Part shown: positions 16,894 through 25,285 of the stretch, piece after piece
How positions within the stretch are numbered: position 1 is the stretch's first letter
Layout: each line of letters starts with the position of its first letter
NCBI GenBank assembly: GCA_002753725.1
Contig: PEAL01000018.1
Span: forward strand, 1-32,914
Direction of reading: 5' to 3'
DNA from: Deltaproteobacteria bacterium
Lineage (GTDB): Bacteria; Desulfobacterota; Desulfobacteria; Desulfobacterales; Magnetomoraceae
DNA: 32,914 nucleotides
Position numbers and translations under genes: made by a program
The notes under the pieces: generated by a model
Database searches by the model: none
Told to the model about the DNA's origin: nothing
The model's input: the letters and a program-made list of their open reading frames with translations, nothing else

Positions 16894-17177
16894 TAAAAAA
16901 GTATCTTCTTGAAATCGAAAAGAATAATATTCGTTTAGACTCAGCTTACTTATTTGGTTCATATGCTAAAGGTAATTATAATGATTGGAGCGATATTGAT
17001 ATTGCATTAATTTCAAATTCATTTTCTGGTAACAGGTTTTTAGATAAGGAAAAAATAAGAAAAATTAAAACAAAAGTTGATTTTAACATTTCTCCATTTC
17101 CAATTAAAGATTCTGATTTTTCGGAAGATAATATGTTTATCAGTGAAATATTGAAAGATGCAATTAAAATTGCTTAA
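16860..17177 (+). CDS. MNT-type minimal nucleotidyltransferase (antitoxin-like)
   Basis: 105 aa, the usual length for minimal nucleotidyltransferases. The active-site signature is intact: GSYAKGNYNDWSDIDIAL with G33-S34 and the metal-binding D45 and D47. A TTG start is chosen because AAGGAG lies 8 nt upstream within the HEPN gene, giving coupled translation. In HEPN-MNT pairs the enzyme adds AMP to a Tyr of the HEPN toxin and blocks its RNase activity. Here the catalytic half is intact while its partner has lost its N-terminus. Confidence 0.85.
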   Translation: MAQLPNTVTNIIKKYLLEIEKNNIRLDSAYLFGSYAKGNYNDWSDIDIALISNSFSGNRFLDKEKIRKIKTKVDFNISPFPIKDSDFSEDNMFISEILKDAIKIA

Positions 17178-17283
17178 ATTTAGAGTCGTCTACTCCTATC
17201 TCAGGGACGCATAGGTCTATAAGTTTTGGTATTCGTTGGGATGATCCATATTAATATTAATCATTGCGCCTTTTGAAGCTTGA

Positions 17284-19079
17284 TTACAAAACTTCTTTCC
17301 AATAAATTCTGTCAAATCCAAGGCAAACGATAGCAAAAGTTTTCAATTTTAAATTCCTGTATTTTGCATTCAATTTCTTTGAATATGCTCTTGCCTGTTT
17401 TTTAGCTTCTTTCATTGCTTCTTTTATACAAGGCAAATCCCGTAATTGCTTTTTAGATAAAGATTTTGCTTTGTTTCCTGTGAGTTTAGCTGTTTTCAGT
17501 GAGACATATTTGAACTCGAATAAAATATCAAAAATTTTGAAATGTCTTTTGTCCGGTCGGATTATCATAGTCAAATCCATGTAAGACCGGCGGATTTCCT
17601 TTTCCGAATCCATGATATAAAGAATGTCGTTATAGGTAAGAGCCAAAAACATGGTTTTTATTGTAAGTTCATTTGCCCAAGCATAATCACGATTACTGAA
17701 GACTTTAAGCGCATTGTTTTCGACAAATTCGCATAATGGTGCAATGTCACCCTGAGTATGTAGTATTTTAGCAGCATCGATACCGATGTCTCTGTTTTGA
17801 GGCTCAGGAAACAACATAAATTTTATCCGGTCCATATACAGGTTTTTCATAACCAGATTAGGAATTTGCAAAGAGATGAAACCACTGTCTGTTTCTCCGA
17901 AAACCGTCAATGAGCCTACATAATACAAGTATGATAGAATAAATTGTTTATCTTTGGAATCGTCACTCAGTAAATTCTTTATACCAAAACGTTGCTGAAT
18001 CCTGCTCAACTCTGTCTTGAAACCGTTTTCACTTAAATCAAAAACAATTTCCTTACCATTACTCAGGTTTGAGATATATTCTATCTTTTGATAATCAACG
18101 GCCATATTATCATCAAGCATATCCCTGGGTGGCTCGCATGAAAACAGTAGTTTTTTTAAAAAATATAGAACGAGAGTAGGATTATAAACGTTTTCCTCAG
18201 CGTATGGTGAGAACTTGTGACCATCGAAATATTTTTCAATAAGCAACATCATATTATCCAAAGAGTCGTCAGTGATATTGCAAAGCCTGTAAACCTGTTC
18301 CAGAACACTTCTGACGTCATCCGCATAAAAACCACACAAACCATTGAACTGTTTATCATTGTAAATATTGTCGGCAATGTTGTAACCACTGGTAATGTCG
18401 CTCATCACAACCGGCGTGACTCCTGTTATAAAAGTTTTATCAAAACCGTAACTGTCCGTTCCTGCTTTGAAAGCCTTGAACAAGGTTTTCAATGGGCCGT
18501 CTTTGGTTACAGTCGACAAATAAAGACTTTTATTCAAAGACTCTTTTTCTGTCATCAGCATCAGTTCGTTGGCAAAATTGTCGTATTCGTCTATCAGAAG
18601 GTAGATCGGATGATCGCATTGTCTTATCGTAGACACTAATGAATTGATCGAAGATAACGCGTCATTGGGATTTATTGAAATTTCATAAGGAAGGTATTGA
18701 TGATATTGCTTTATGAATCCTTCTATACATGAATTGACATGGTTATGAAGTGATTGCCTTATTTTATCGATATCTCCACATGATTCGACACATGAGAAAT
18801 CGAATTTCAGAATATAAAAGCTGTTGCGTAATTTGGTCGGATTTTTCCCGATTTTCAAATGCCCGAACAATTGGTCGAACATATCCTTTGATTTGACGTC
18901 ATAGTAATTTTCAAGCATCGAAAGAAAAAGACTTTTTCCAAACCTTCGCGGTCTGAGAAAAAGTATTGAAGTCCCTATATCCTCAAGTTGATATATCGTG
19001 TCGGTTCTGTCACAATAATAATAACCCTCTGTTATGATCTTTCTGAAATCGGAAATCCCATAACATAAGGTAATTTCAT
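17284..19079 (-). pseudogene. AAA-ATPase-like / PD-(D/E)XK nuclease-like protein, frameshifted at codon 6
   Basis: The reading frame open from 19080 to 17284 gives the AAA-ATPase_like plus C-terminal PD-(D/E)XK arrangement (DUF1703 type). It has YGISDFRKIITEGYYY at the start, a P-loop region RPRRFGKS, a Walker B-like YLLIDEYDNF, and a C-terminal nuclease core YMDLTMIIRPD...FEFKYV. No start codon lies in this frame before residue M at 18918, which is after the P-loop. The family's true start, MKLPYG, is present at 19079 but in another frame. A tandem TTATG duplication (19059-19068, minus strand) causes the shift; removing one copy restores a single 596-aa protein. The family is a common multicopy accessory gene of unclear role, possibly defence or mobile. 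Confidence 0.85.
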
Positions 19080-19176
19080 ATCAACCCCACTTTTTTTAAC
19101 GATGATTTTTTGTTATGTGTTTAACATAGCATTAATATACAAATTTTTCCATATTATAAAAATCTACCCGAAAGCT

Positions 19177-19196
19177 TATGATCGCTTACTTATGCT
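19177..19196. repeat. 20-bp inverted repeat, left arm
   Basis: TATGATCGCTTACTTATGCT is the exact reverse complement of 28686-28705. The flanking bases do not match on either side, so the identity is exactly 20 bp. The two arms bracket the five-gene operon. Confidence 0.75.
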
Positions 19197-19217
19197 ATGT
19201 ATGCTCTAATTTTTTTA

Positions 19218-19246
19218 TTGACTAATTTTTATTAAACTGATCTTAT
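19218..19246 (+). promoter_or_regulatory. Candidate sigma-70 promoter for the SPFH/pLGIC operon
   Basis: TTGACT (-35, 5/6 matches) and TCTTAT (-10, 4/6 matches) are separated by 17 nt, about 140 nt before the first ATG. In AT-rich DNA such matches occur by chance, so this is tentative. Confidence 0.3.
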
Positions 19247-19387
19247 TTATTTTTATTTTATTGAAGAATTTGGATTTCGAATGAAAATCTCATACAATGA
19301 TGGCGTATCCAAGGAATAAAGTACTTTGCCCCCAGCCATTGGATATGCCCACAATGATCGAGTGTAACCCGAAGTAGAAGTGGTCAA

Positions 19388-20227
19388 ATGAATAAAGTAA
19401 GCATTTTACCTAAACCATCCAAATGGATCCCTCCATTATTACTGATACTGGTTTTTATCATCTTTATAGTCGCCCTTTTTATCAATAATATTTTGTATGT
19501 TATTTATTCTGGTTATGCCGGTGTAAAGTGGACATTTTATACCGGCACAAAGGTGGACTATGTCTACCCAGAAGGTTTTCACCTGGTCTTGCCATTTGAT
19601 AAAATGTATATTTATGATGTCAGAATTCAGGAGATTTCAAAAGAATTGGATGTATTATCCAAAACTGGATTGCAAGTTCATTTGTACTTTTCAATACGTT
19701 TTCGGCCAAAATATGAGTTTTTAGGGCTGCTACATAAGAATATCGGCCCTGATTATCCAGACAAGGTTATTCTTCCTGAAATCGAGTCTGTGTTAAGAGA
19801 AACTATCGGAACACTCGGTTCTGATGAAATATACACATCCGGCCAGAAAGTGATTGCCGATGCCATTGAAAAAGCCATCGAACAACTTCATCAACGCTAT
19901 ATCCTGGTAGATGATGTGTTGATTCGAAAAATAATTTTACCGGATATTGTAGCCAATGCCATTAAATATAAAATTGAACAGAAACATTTTGTTGAAGCCC
20001 ATGAATTTATTGTAGAAAAAGAAATTAAAGAGGCACAACGAAAATATATTGAGGCTCAGGGAATTCGTAATAAGTATCAGGTTATCCTTCAGGCTTTAAA
20101 AGATGATAAGATTTTACATTGGGAAGGTATTCAGGCGACAAAAGATATTTCAAAATCGGAAAATGCAAAGGTTATAATTATTGGAGATAAAGAAGGTCTG
20201 CCCATTATTTTCAATTCTTCTAAATAA
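19388..20227 (+). CDS. Membrane-anchored SPFH/band-7 (prohibitin-like) protein
   Basis: 279 aa. One N-terminal transmembrane helix (about 14-38) is followed by an SPFH domain (about 40-215): the typical YAGVKWTFYTGTKVDYVYPEGFHLVLPFD, a short beta core, and the helical EAQRKYIEAQGIRNKYQ segment that mediates oligomerisation. SPFH proteins (prohibitin, stomatin, flotillin, HflK/C) form ring-like membrane scaffolds that organise membrane proteins, and stomatins regulate ion channels. The ATG has only a weak purine-rich site upstream. The gene opens the operon, ending 4 bp before the double binding protein and followed by a ligand-gated channel gene. A scaffold role for the channel or exporters is a reasonable inference. 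Confidence 0.85.
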   Translation: MNKVSILPKPSKWIPPLLLILVFIIFIVALFINNILYVIYSGYAGVKWTFYTGTKVDYVYPEGFHLVLPFDKMYIYDVRIQEISKELDVLSKTGLQVHLYFSIRFRPKYEFLGLLHKNIGPDYPDKVILPEIESVLRETIGTLGSDEIYTSGQKVIADAIEKAIEQLHQRYILVDDVLIRKIILPDIVANAIKYKIEQKHFVEAHEFIVEKEIKEAQRKYIEAQGIRNKYQVILQALKDDKILHWEGIQATKDISKSENAKVIIIGDKEGLPIIFNSSK

Positions 20228-20231
20228 TACC

Positions 20232-22931
20232 ATGATTACTATATACCGGATAATGCTATTGATTCTCATTTTGTTTCATTTTTCATGTGACATTGACCAG
20301 ATCACACAAGATGACAGGGAAACCTATCTATCAACATCAACTGATGATCTTCACATTGCCATCGTGTCGTCATCCAATATGAAAAATGACTTCCTTGATG
20401 GTGTCAATATTGCCATAGACAGGCTTAATACCTATAGAATTTTAGGAAAAAAATTAAGTCCTGTTTACTATGACGATGAGGGAGATGTTCTTAAAGGCCT
20501 TTCTATTGCCGAAAAGTTGGGCAAAAACAATAAGATATTGGCAGTTATCGGTCATAATCAATCTGATGTTGCCATTGCGACATCAATCACATATGAAAAT
20601 AAAGGTATTCTCTTTATCAGTCCGGGGGCGACAAAGCCAGATCTGTTACAAAATCAGTACAAATATGTATTCAGTAATACACCAACCAGCGAACAAATGC
20701 TGTGTCGTATCCTTGAATATGCCAAAAAAATGAAGTTAAATAATATCGCGATAATTTTTGATATCAATACTGAAATGTCTCAACTGGCCAATTTTTTTAT
20801 AGCTCAATCAGAAAAATATACTATTCAGATTGCTGTCACTAAATCCTATATTTCGTGGTCAACCAACTTCAAAGATATTATCAGCGAGATCAAACAAATT
20901 AAGACTGTTGATGCCTTGTTTATTTGTGGGAAAATACCTGGAGCGGCAGAATTTATCAAACAAGCAAGAAAAATGGGGCTGAATCAGACCATTCTGACGA
21001 CAAATTATTTGAATTCATATAAGCTTTTTCAAATTCTTGAAGATGAAGCATCTAACATCGTTGTTCCCACCTATTTTGATCCTATTCAATCCCTTGACGC
21101 TAACAGAACGTTTGTTAATCTGTTTAAAGAAAAAACTGGAAATACACCTGATGAACTGGCTGCATCAGGATATGATGCTGTCAATCTTTTGGCCCACGCT
21201 ATTGAACAAAGCGGATCATTTGTTCCTGGAGAGGTTGCCATATCGATGCATTTGATAGAGAAATGGCATGGGGCATGCGGCACATTTTCAATGAATAAAA
21301 ATGGTGGGGTTTCAGATAAAGTAATTTTTCTTAAAATGTCTGGTAATGGCATATTCTCATATATCGAAAGACAATTATTTGGCGAAGTCAATATCTATGA
21401 AACCATTAAGGATTTTACATTGAGAATTCCCATTCCCGGAAAAATTCACTCGATTGACCCTGGATTAATCAATGATATGGTTTCAATCGACATTGTAGAA
21501 CAGCTCTTTTTAGGTTTGACAGATTTTGATCCTGATACGTACAAACCGGTTCCAGAACTGGCAACCCACTGGACTGTCAACGCTGACTATACACACTATA
21601 CCTTTTTTTTAAGAAACGATGTTGTTTGGACTGACAAAACGAAAGTGACCGCCCATGATATCCAATGGGCCATACGCGCTCATTTACAGGCTGAGAATGA
21701 ATCTCCTTATGTCTCTTCCCTGTTCATCATAAAAAATGCCCAATTATACAACGAAGGCAAATTGACAAAGACTTCACAGCTTGGTGTTAATGTCATCAAT
21801 GATTACCAGATATCTTTTCAACTGAAAAAACCTGCACCTTATTTCCCATCAATGGCTGGACTATGGATTTTCAGACCATTACCCAAAAAGATCGTTGATG
21901 AATATCCTCATACCTGGACCCGGCCAGAAAAAATTATATCCAATGGATCATATAAACTGGCTGCTTGGGAAGAGGGGCTGATGATGGTTCTGCGAAAAAA
22001 TGACCTGTATTTTGATGCATCAACTGTTTCTATTCCTGAAATTCGTTATCTGGTTGTTCCTGATGAACATCTCGGCATTGAAATGTATCATTCGGATGAA
22101 GTCGATCTCCTTGGTGGCAATTATCTTCAGTTGCCAACGGACCGGATATATGACCTGTCCATGAATCCAAAATATCAAAACCAATATTTTAAAAAGGCTA
22201 TTCATTGTTCGTATGCTTATGCTTTTAATACCATTAATTATCCAGTGGATAATGTCTGGGTAAGAAAAGCCATCAATGCAGCCATTGATAGAAATCGGAT
22301 CATTCAATATATCTTAAATGGAAAACAAAAAATTGCCAATAATTTTACGCCTCAACTTGAAGATTGTTTTCAAGAGAAAAACGCATTCAATCCAAAAGCA
22401 GCTAAACAATGGCTGACAAAAGCAGGTTATCCCAATGGTGAGGGGTTTCCAGAGATTATTATCGCTGTGAATCGTTCTGAAAGACATGAGAGCATTGCCA
22501 GAGGTATAAAAGATTGCTTGCAATATTATTTAAATGTTCGCGCAAAAATACTTCCCCTTGAATGGGAAAATTTTGTTAAATCTTTAACGTCTGATAATAA
22601 TTGGCATTTGATTCGATATGGATGGTGTGCAGACTATCTGGATCCGAACAACTTTTTGAACGAACAATTTCATCCGGAAAGAAAAGACAATGTCCTTCGC
22701 TGGAATAACAACGAATTTGTTCATTTGATGAACACTGTTGACCAAACAATAAATTTTTCTAATCGAATGCATTATTATTGTCTGGCTGAAGAAGTGTTAT
22801 GTCAGAAAGTCTGTGCAATTGTTCCTGTTTATTTTGAAAGCTCACATTATCTGGTTAATCCCAGAATAAAGAACTGGTATCATATGCCGCTGGGAGGGCA
22901 GCATATTCGCAAATGGTCATTGCAACCATAA
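20232..22931 (+). CDS. Fusion of two substrate-binding proteins (Peripla_BP_6 + SBP_bac_5), exported
   Basis: 899 aa. A signal sequence (about 5-18, MLLILILFHFS) is followed by C19, so it may be a lipoprotein, although the lipobox (HFSC) is atypical. Residues about 37-375 form a type-I leucine/amide-type binding domain (LHIAIVSSSN; DDEGDVLKGLSIAEKL; VIGHNQSD; GILFISPGATKPDL; ELAASGYDAVNLLAHAI). Residues about 393-899 form an OppA/DppA-type domain (SIDPGLINDMVSIDIVEQLFLGL; TYTFFLRNDVVWTDKTKVTAHDIQWAI; the RYGWCADYLDPNNFL region). The two folds normally serve different ABC importers, and no importer permease or ATPase is near. I infer a dual-ligand sensor or capture protein for the neighbouring channel or exporters. 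ATG at 20232 is preferred over an upstream TTG because the signal sequence starts there. Confidence 0.87.
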   Translation: MITIYRIMLLILILFHFSCDIDQITQDDRETYLSTSTDDLHIAIVSSSNMKNDFLDGVNIAIDRLNTYRILGKKLSPVYYDDEGDVLKGLSIAEKLGKNNKILAVIGHNQSDVAIATSITYENKGILFISPGATKPDLLQNQYKYVFSNTPTSEQMLCRILEYAKKMKLNNIAIIFDINTEMSQLANFFIAQSEKYTIQIAVTKSYISWSTNFKDIISEIKQIKTVDALFICGKIPGAAEFIKQARKMGLNQTILTTNYLNSYKLFQILEDEASNIVVPTYFDPIQSLDANRTFVNLFKEKTGNTPDELAASGYDAVNLLAHAIEQSGSFVPGEVAISMHLIEKWHGACGTFSMNKNGGVSDKVIFLKMSGNGIFSYIERQLFGEVNIYETIKDFTLRIPIPGKIHSIDPGLINDMVSIDIVEQLFLGLTDFDPDTYKPVPELATHWTVNADYTHYTFFLRNDVVWTDKTKVTAHDIQWAIRAHLQAENESPYVSSLFIIKNAQLYNEGKLTKTSQLGVNVINDYQISFQLKKPAPYFPSMAGLWIFRPLPKKIVDEYPHTWTRPEKIISNGSYKLAAWEEGLMMVLRKNDLYFDASTVSIPEIRYLVVPDEHLGIEMYHSDEVDLLGGNYLQLPTDRIYDLSMNPKYQNQYFKKAIHCSYAYAFNTINYPVDNVWVRKAINAAIDRNRIIQYILNGKQKIANNFTPQLEDCFQEKNAFNPKAAKQWLTKAGYPNGEGFPEIIIAVNRSERHESIARGIKDCLQYYLNVRAKILPLEWENFVKSLTSDNNWHLIRYGWCADYLDPNNFLNEQFHPERKDNVLRWNNNEFVHLMNTVDQTINFSNRMHYYCLAEEVLCQKVCAIVPVYFESSHYLVNPRIKNWYHMPLGGQHIRKWSLQP

Positions 22932-22982
22932 GTATGGCTTCAAGGATAAATACAATAAATATTCGATTACAGAAAGTCCCCT

Positions 22983-25235
22983 ATGAAAAAATGGTTTAGC
23001 GTTATATTTCTTATTATGTTCATATTGTCAGCTATCTGGATTCTTATGTTTCACAATGATTTCTTGAAAAAGGATCTGGTTATTGCAGCAGTCGCTATGA
23101 GCGGCGAATATGAGGTCATCGGTAAAGACATGTTATCAGGTATCCAATTATGTCTGGATCATGTGAACAGTGATGGTGGAATTAATGGTCGAAAAGTAAC
23201 TCTCGATGTTTATGATGACAAGGGGGATAGAAATACTGCTGTTAAAGTAGCTATGGAAATTGCAAAAAGAAATAAAGCCTTATTGGTATTAGGGCATTAT
23301 TTCAGCACGACATCTCTTGCAGCAGGAAAACTTTATCTTAAAGAAAGAATCCCGTCGATTACTGGTTCTGCAACATCTGAAAATATCACAAATAAAAATG
23401 AGTGGTATTTTAGTGTTATCCCCAATAATAATTTTCAGGGCCAATTTATTGCCAGTTATATTTATGCGTCGTTGGGACATAAATCGTGCAGCGTTATTTA
23501 TGATGCAGATGAATATGGGAAATCCCTTTTCAGCAGTTTTGAATCAAAAGCAAATATATTAGGACTGGATATTAAGAATGTATGGCATTTTGATACGAAA
23601 TCTTCAACTTTGAACGACCAATTGAATAAAATTATTAGTGAATTAAGAACAATACCCAATCCAGGAATTTTTTTTCTGGCAACACATGCCAGAGAAGGCG
23701 GCAGGCTTGTTTCCTCGATAAAATATCCCGGTTCAAAATATCAAATTTTCGGTCCGGATTCTTTTTCTACCAATTCGTTTATCAAAGAAATATCGAAATA
23801 CCCTCAGGAAAAAACAAGACCTGGCTATTACTCGGATAATATTTATACCATATCGCCCTTCCTTGCTGATTTTGCTAATGATCGTAATCCATACTTCTTT
23901 GCTGATTATCTAAAAAAATATTCAAGTAAGCCGACATGGGTTTCTGCTTGTTATTATGATGCCACATTGATGGCCTTGAAATCGATGTTGAATATCGATG
24001 GGTCAGAAAACATCAGGGATGCACGTAAGATTATTCGTAATAATTTGAAAAGCCATTATAACCTCGAATCTTCAGTTAAAGGCATCTGTGGGCCATTATT
24101 TTTTGACAATGATAGAAATGTCAAGTTTCCGCTGAAGGTAATTTATATCAAAAACCACGCCCCTGTGCCATATTATTTACAATATTACACTCAACTGCAT
24201 CCTATGAATGATGAAAAGGCTTTTGAAAAGATATTGAACAATCAGCTAAAAACATCCGGAAATATTGTTATGGATGTAACACGAATTGTATTTTCCGGTA
24301 TTCATGTGAATGAAGTCAAGAACATAAATATTTTGAATGGTACATACGAGATGGATTTTTTTATCTGGTTTAGATTTAAGGGGGAATTTGATGATAATAA
24401 TATTGTTTTCTTGAATGCCTTGAATCCAGTTCATTTAAATAAAATCTTCACAGAATACAAAGTTAACGACATTGTAACGCGTGTGTATCATCTGAAAGAA
24501 CAGTTCAAGTCAGATTTTGATTTTTCAGAGTGTCCTTTTGAAAAACATGAGCTTTCTATTCAGTTCAGACATCTGAATCAAACCTTAAAAAAGGTAACAT
24601 ACATTCCTGACAATGTGAACGAATCATTTGTCAATGAGCAATTGAATATACATAAACAAGAGACTGTTCAAATGCCTTCTGAATGGAAAGTGTGTGACAC
24701 AGATTTTTATAATGGTATTATTTCTTATGAATCATCTTTTGGAATTCCCATAGACTACCACTTAAAACGTCCTGTTGTCTATTCAACCGGCAATGCTGTT
24801 GTAAATATTAAAAGATCTGACAACAAGTATGCCCTTAAATTATTGGCACCTGCCATTATGCTTTTTCTATTTCTGGTGGTCATCTGTATTTCTCCATTAA
24901 AATTTACTTCGGTGTTTCTTTATTCGTTAATTTCGATCATGGTTGTTTCAGGTTATTTTTTAATCAAGTCGTGTTCCTTTTTTGAATTTCAGAATGTAAT
25001 GTTTGTTCAATACATATACCTTTCATTATTTACAGGAACATGTTTGGGCTTGCTTTGTTGTTTGTTGATACTTTTTTATGCTCCATCGAATAAAAGAAAA
25101 AACAAGATGTTAATTGTTTCTCGACTATTTATTTTCATTATTATGTTTGCTGTGGTTAATTATGCTTATTTCACTTTATTTTATACCACTGATATTAAAA
25201 TGAAAATGATTCATGTTTATAAAAATTTGCAATAA
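22983..25235 (+). CDS. Periplasmic-binding-protein / pentameric ligand-gated ion channel (Cys-loop type) fusion
   Basis: 750 aa. Signal/anchor helix at about 5-23. Residues 32-390 form a type-I amino-acid binding domain (VAMSGEYEVIGKDMLSGIQL; DDKGDRNTA; SITGSATSENIT). Residues about 428-608 look like a pLGIC extracellular beta domain: SGIHVNEVKNINILNGTYEM, WFRFKGE, then DFDFSECPFEKHELSIQF, whose C517-P518-F519 sits where pLGICs have the Pro-Phe loop. R611 lies 12 residues before the TM1 Pro (P623), the spacing I recall for the ELIC channel. Four helices follow: about 618-638, 641-661, 672-699 and 709-733. Bacterial pLGICs with extra N-terminal binding domains are known. Ligand and ion selectivity cannot be read from the sequence. 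The gene lies between the double binding protein and the ABC exporters on the same strand. Confidence 0.8.
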   Translation: MKKWFSVIFLIMFILSAIWILMFHNDFLKKDLVIAAVAMSGEYEVIGKDMLSGIQLCLDHVNSDGGINGRKVTLDVYDDKGDRNTAVKVAMEIAKRNKALLVLGHYFSTTSLAAGKLYLKERIPSITGSATSENITNKNEWYFSVIPNNNFQGQFIASYIYASLGHKSCSVIYDADEYGKSLFSSFESKANILGLDIKNVWHFDTKSSTLNDQLNKIISELRTIPNPGIFFLATHAREGGRLVSSIKYPGSKYQIFGPDSFSTNSFIKEISKYPQEKTRPGYYSDNIYTISPFLADFANDRNPYFFADYLKKYSSKPTWVSACYYDATLMALKSMLNIDGSENIRDARKIIRNNLKSHYNLESSVKGICGPLFFDNDRNVKFPLKVIYIKNHAPVPYYLQYYTQLHPMNDEKAFEKILNNQLKTSGNIVMDVTRIVFSGIHVNEVKNINILNGTYEMDFFIWFRFKGEFDDNNIVFLNALNPVHLNKIFTEYKVNDIVTRVYHLKEQFKSDFDFSECPFEKHELSIQFRHLNQTLKKVTYIPDNVNESFVNEQLNIHKQETVQMPSEWKVCDTDFYNGIISYESSFGIPIDYHLKRPVVYSTGNAVVNIKRSDNKYALKLLAPAIMLFLFLVVICISPLKFTSVFLYSLISIMVVSGYFLIKSCSFFEFQNVMFVQYIYLSLFTGTCLGLLCCLLILFYAPSNKRKNKMLIVSRLFIFIIMFAVVNYAYFTLFYTTDIKMKMIHVYKNLQ

Positions 25236-25285
25236 AGTACGACTGAACCCCAATGAGAGTTATTGATAAATAAAAGAAAAATATA

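Larger units (their letters stand above)
19080..19387. other. Intergenic region upstream of the SPFH/pLGIC operon
   Basis: Very AT-rich, lying between the divergent broken ATPase and the five-gene operon. It contains one arm of a 20-bp inverted repeat (19177-19196) and a candidate promoter (19218-19246). The last 80 bp are less AT-rich and show no gene. Confidence 0.5.

Noticed and set aside
20181..20231. Upstream TTG start for the double binding protein
   Set aside because: It would put 17 polar residues before the signal sequence and overlap the SPFH gene by 47 nt; the ATG at 20232 starts the signal sequence directly.
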